The translations under genes were made by a program, and so were the position numbers. The notes below the pieces were generated by a model. The model ran no database searches. It saw nothing but the letters and a program-made list of their open reading frames with translations, and was not told the DNA's origin. Positions 62,040-64,000 of a DNA stretch of 64,000 bases are shown here, piece by piece. The stretch spans positions 434,001-498,000 of the forward strand of contig CAVTDW010000005.1 of the NCBI GenBank assembly GCA_963733505.1. Direction: 5' to 3'. This DNA comes from JALYXV01 sp963733505. GTDB lineage: Bacteria > Actinomycetota > Acidimicrobiia > Acidimicrobiales > Palsa-688. How positions within the stretch are numbered: the first letter of the stretch is position 1; every line of letters starts with the position of its first letter.

Positions 62040-63068
62040 CCGGGGGTTCAGCCGAGGACGAATTCTCGGCGTTGCCGGACAATGCCGCCGAGGCCGGCCT
62101 TGGCTGGGCGCGATGGCCCACCGTGCGGCGGGAGTCAGTCGAGGTGGCGCCGGGCCGCAGTGTCAGCGCCGTGGTGTGGGGGAGCGCGCCGCCGGAACTG
62201 GTGCTGCTCCACGGCGGCGGCCAGAACGCCCACACCTGGGACACCGTCGCCCTGGCACTCGACCGACCGTTGATCGCGCTCGACCTGCCGGGCCATGGCC
62301 ATTCGGGATGGCGGGAGGACCACGACTACACGCCCGCCGCCATGGCCACCGACGTCGCGGTGGCACTCCGGCACCTGGCTCGGGGCGCCCAGGTGGTGGT
62401 TGGGATGTCCCTGGGCGGTCTGACCGCGTTGTGCCTGACGGCCGGCAATCCCGACCTGGTGGCGCGTCTGGCCCTCGTCGACATCACCCCGGGCACGGAC
62501 GCGGCCAAGGCCGAGCCGATCTTGGCCTTCCTTTCTGGTCCGCAGCGCTTCGGCAGTTTCGAGGAGATGCTCGACCGGACCATCGCGTTCAACCCCAGCA
62601 GGTCGGTGTCGTCGCTGCGGCGGGGGGTGCTTCACAACGCCCGGGAACTCGCCGACGGATCCTGGTCGTGGCGGTGGGATCCGTCGGCCCGTTGGCGCTC
62701 GGGAGGCGCTGCGGCTACGCCCGGCGCGCGGCGAGGGCCCGGGCGGCGGCGAGGGCGGGGGGCACGGCGGTGCCGCGGCTTCGGCGGGCGCGGGCGCGAG
62801 CGCCGGGCTGGGCGCCCGGGAGGGCGGGGGAGCGGGCGGCGGCGGCGGGTTCGAGACGCTCTGGCGGGCGGTCGGGGAGGTGCGGGTGCCGCTGCTCCTC
62901 GTGCGCGGTGAGCGTTCTTCGGTCGTGTCCGATGACGACGTTGCGGAGTTGGTTCGGTTGCAGCCCGAGGTCCAGGTCGAAGTCGTGCCTGGAGCGGGCC
63001 ACAGCATCCAGGGCGACCAGCCAGTGGCGCTGGCCCAGTGCCTGTCGCGCTTCATCGGAGAGGGTTGA
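62036..63068 (+). CDS. Alpha/beta hydrolase with Gly-rich insert, one frame break
   Basis: ATG 62036 overlaps the helicase stop as ATGA. 'LVLLHGGGQNAHTWDTVALAL' is the oxyanion region, 'VVVGMSLGGLTAL' carries the nucleophile Ser, and after a frame change near 62690 come 'VRVPLLLVRGERSSVVSDDD' (acid) and 'VVPGAGHSIQGDQP' (His). Between them lies a long Gly/Ala/Glu-rich insert (62720-62850) that is not part of the fold. Substrate unknown. Confidence 0.83.
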
Positions 63069-63120
63069 GGCCCCCGCCACGATGCTGGATCTTTCGCCAG
63101 CTTGGCTACCGTGGCCAATC

Positions 63121-63867
63121 GTGACGGCAACCGAGGAAGTGGCCCTGGTGCCGCGACGCACCGGGCGGCGGTTCGTCGCCTCTCGACTGGTCCGCCTGGG
63201 CGACGTGCTCCCCTCCGGCGGGGCTCGGCTCGACGCCATCGCCCGTTACCTGCAGGACGTCGCAGCCGACGACGGTCGTGATGCGGGCATCGACAACTAC
63301 CTGGCGTGGCTGGTCCGAAAGACGGTGATCGACGTTCGCCGCCGGCCCTCGGTGGGCGAGCAACTCGAGTTAGTCACGTGGGCCTCGGGCTACGGCGCTC
63401 GTTGGGCCGAACGCCGAACCACCATCTCGGTCGACGACGAAGCGGTGGTCGAGGCGGCGTCACTCTGGGTGTGCGTCGACATGGCCACCATGCGGGCGAT
63501 CCGGCTTCCCGACCGGTTCTGGACCATGTACGGCGACGCAGTCGGCGATCGCATCGTCAGCTCCCGCCTGCGCCATCCTGACCCGCCAGTCGACCCACCA
63601 CCCGAGACGCGGCCGTGGCCGCTGCGGGTCGCGGACCTCGATGTGCTGGGTCACGTGAACAACGCCGCCACCTGGGCCGCCATCGAGGACGAGCTCGACC
63701 GGCTGGGCCGGGGCGACGGAATGCTCACGGCCGAGCTGGAGTATCGAGGCCCGGTCGATCGCACCCAGGCCACGACACTGTCCAGCCGGATGGACAATGG
63801 CGTGATGCATGTGTGGCTGGCCGGCGACGGGGCGGTGCTGGCGTCGGCCGCGGTTACCTTCCGCTGA
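63121..63867 (+). CDS. Acyl-ACP thioesterase (FatA/FatB-like double hotdog)
   Basis: 248 residues from GTG 63121 (ATG 63082 is possible). The first hotdog has 'LDAIARYLQDVAADDG', 'NYLAWLVRKTVIDVRRRP' and 'WASGYGARWAERRTTI'; the second has 'DLDVLGHVNNAATWAAIEDEL', with the Asn and His of the active site. It releases fatty acids from ACP. The 3' end overlaps the minus-strand gene at 63854 by 14 bases. Confidence 0.87.
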   Translation: MTATEEVALVPRRTGRRFVASRLVRLGDVLPSGGARLDAIARYLQDVAADDGRDAGIDNYLAWLVRKTVIDVRRRPSVGEQLELVTWASGYGARWAERRTTISVDDEAVVEAASLWVCVDMATMRAIRLPDRFWTMYGDAVGDRIVSSRLRHPDPPVDPPPETRPWPLRVADLDVLGHVNNAATWAAIEDELDRLGRGDGMLTAELEYRGPVDRTQATTLSSRMDNGVMHVWLAGDGAVLASAAVTFR

Positions 63868-64000
63868 CTCGAGCGCGAGGGGCGGCCCAGGTCTCGCCCC
63901 GGTGCATCGCCAAGTCGATCGCGGACCAGAGGGTCTTGGAGAACGGATAGAAAACGACAGGAACGATGAGGGCCTCGGCCGCCGCAGCCCCCGCCACCAC
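63854..64000 (-). CDS. Membrane protein fragment, DUF983-like, truncated by window edge
   Basis: The minus-strand frame is open from the right edge to TAA 63854-63856 and encodes 48 residues, including 'ALIVPVVFYPFSKTLWSAIDLAM'. That stretch resembles the last helix of DUF983 membrane proteins. Only the C terminus is visible, and the start lies outside the window. Confidence 0.6.
   Translation of the reverse strand: MVAGAAAAEALIVPVVFYPFSKTLWSAIDLAMHRGETWAAPRARVSGR

Overview
The window is GC-rich actinobacterial DNA. WhiB, SepH, a mycothiol-type maleylpyruvate isomerase domain, a PimB-like mannosyltransferase, Ku with a separate LigD polymerase domain, many GTG/TTG starts and ATGA/GTGA gene overlaps all point that way. 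The gene mix (class II NrdJ, AGPS-like oxidase beside GlpD/GlpK, RuBisCO-like protein) would suit the class Acidimicrobiia, but I cannot prove the class from sequence alone. At least a dozen otherwise intact genes carry single-base frame breaks, many in GC-rich or repetitive runs. This looks more like residual indel error in a long-read or metagenome assembly than mass gene decay, so I annotate those genes over their full span and note where the frame changes.

Left edge (1-4408): the 3' end of a Wadjet jetD, a scrap of a tyrosine integrase, then a 3-kb element bounded by a near-perfect 28-bp repeat of the 3' end of rnpB. The element carries a probable type II restriction-modification pair and a dead recombinase: the N-terminal half of a tyrosine integrase joined out of frame to the C-terminal half of a serine recombinase. 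The intact rnpB (RNase P RNA, minus strand) follows. The layout reads as successive integrations of defence cargo at the 3' end of rnpB.

DNA-break repair block (5359-17615): sbcDC, nurA-herA and ku-ligD(pol) lie within 12.3 kb; sbcD and nurA share an upstream 18-bp motif. Between them (9740-11465) sits an unfamiliar cluster: three paralogous 67-74-residue peptides with a leader-like N terminus and an Asn/Ala-rich tail, a fourth small protein sharing the tail motif, and a secreted protein with two CxxC pairs. This is the best candidate here for an undescribed system.

Middle (17602-46020): a large secreted EXORDIUM-like protein; a glycerol operon (glpD, AGPS-like FAD oxidase, membrane protein, glpK); WhiB; acyl-CoA dehydrogenase and trpD; sepH; queG; a GT4 mannosyltransferase; an SRPBCC/ArsA-like operon; glutathione peroxidase; a TrmH-type methyltransferase; ROK kinase; a flavin oxidoreductase; an alanine-type aminotransferase; plsC; an ACT protein; a GlxA-type regulator; and a second glpK.

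Right part (46021-64000): nrdJ (B12-dependent ribonucleotide reductase) is interrupted by two inteins and preceded by a strong promoter, an NrdR-box-like palindrome and a DnaA box. It is followed by a minus-strand RuBisCO-like protein/mtnA/MDMPI operon, a SNF2 helicase operon, msrB, a UvrD2-like helicase with HRDC domain, an alpha/beta hydrolase, an acyl-ACP thioesterase and the edge of a DUF983-like membrane protein. A roughly 90-bp hairpin repeat occurs twice, each time between convergent genes.
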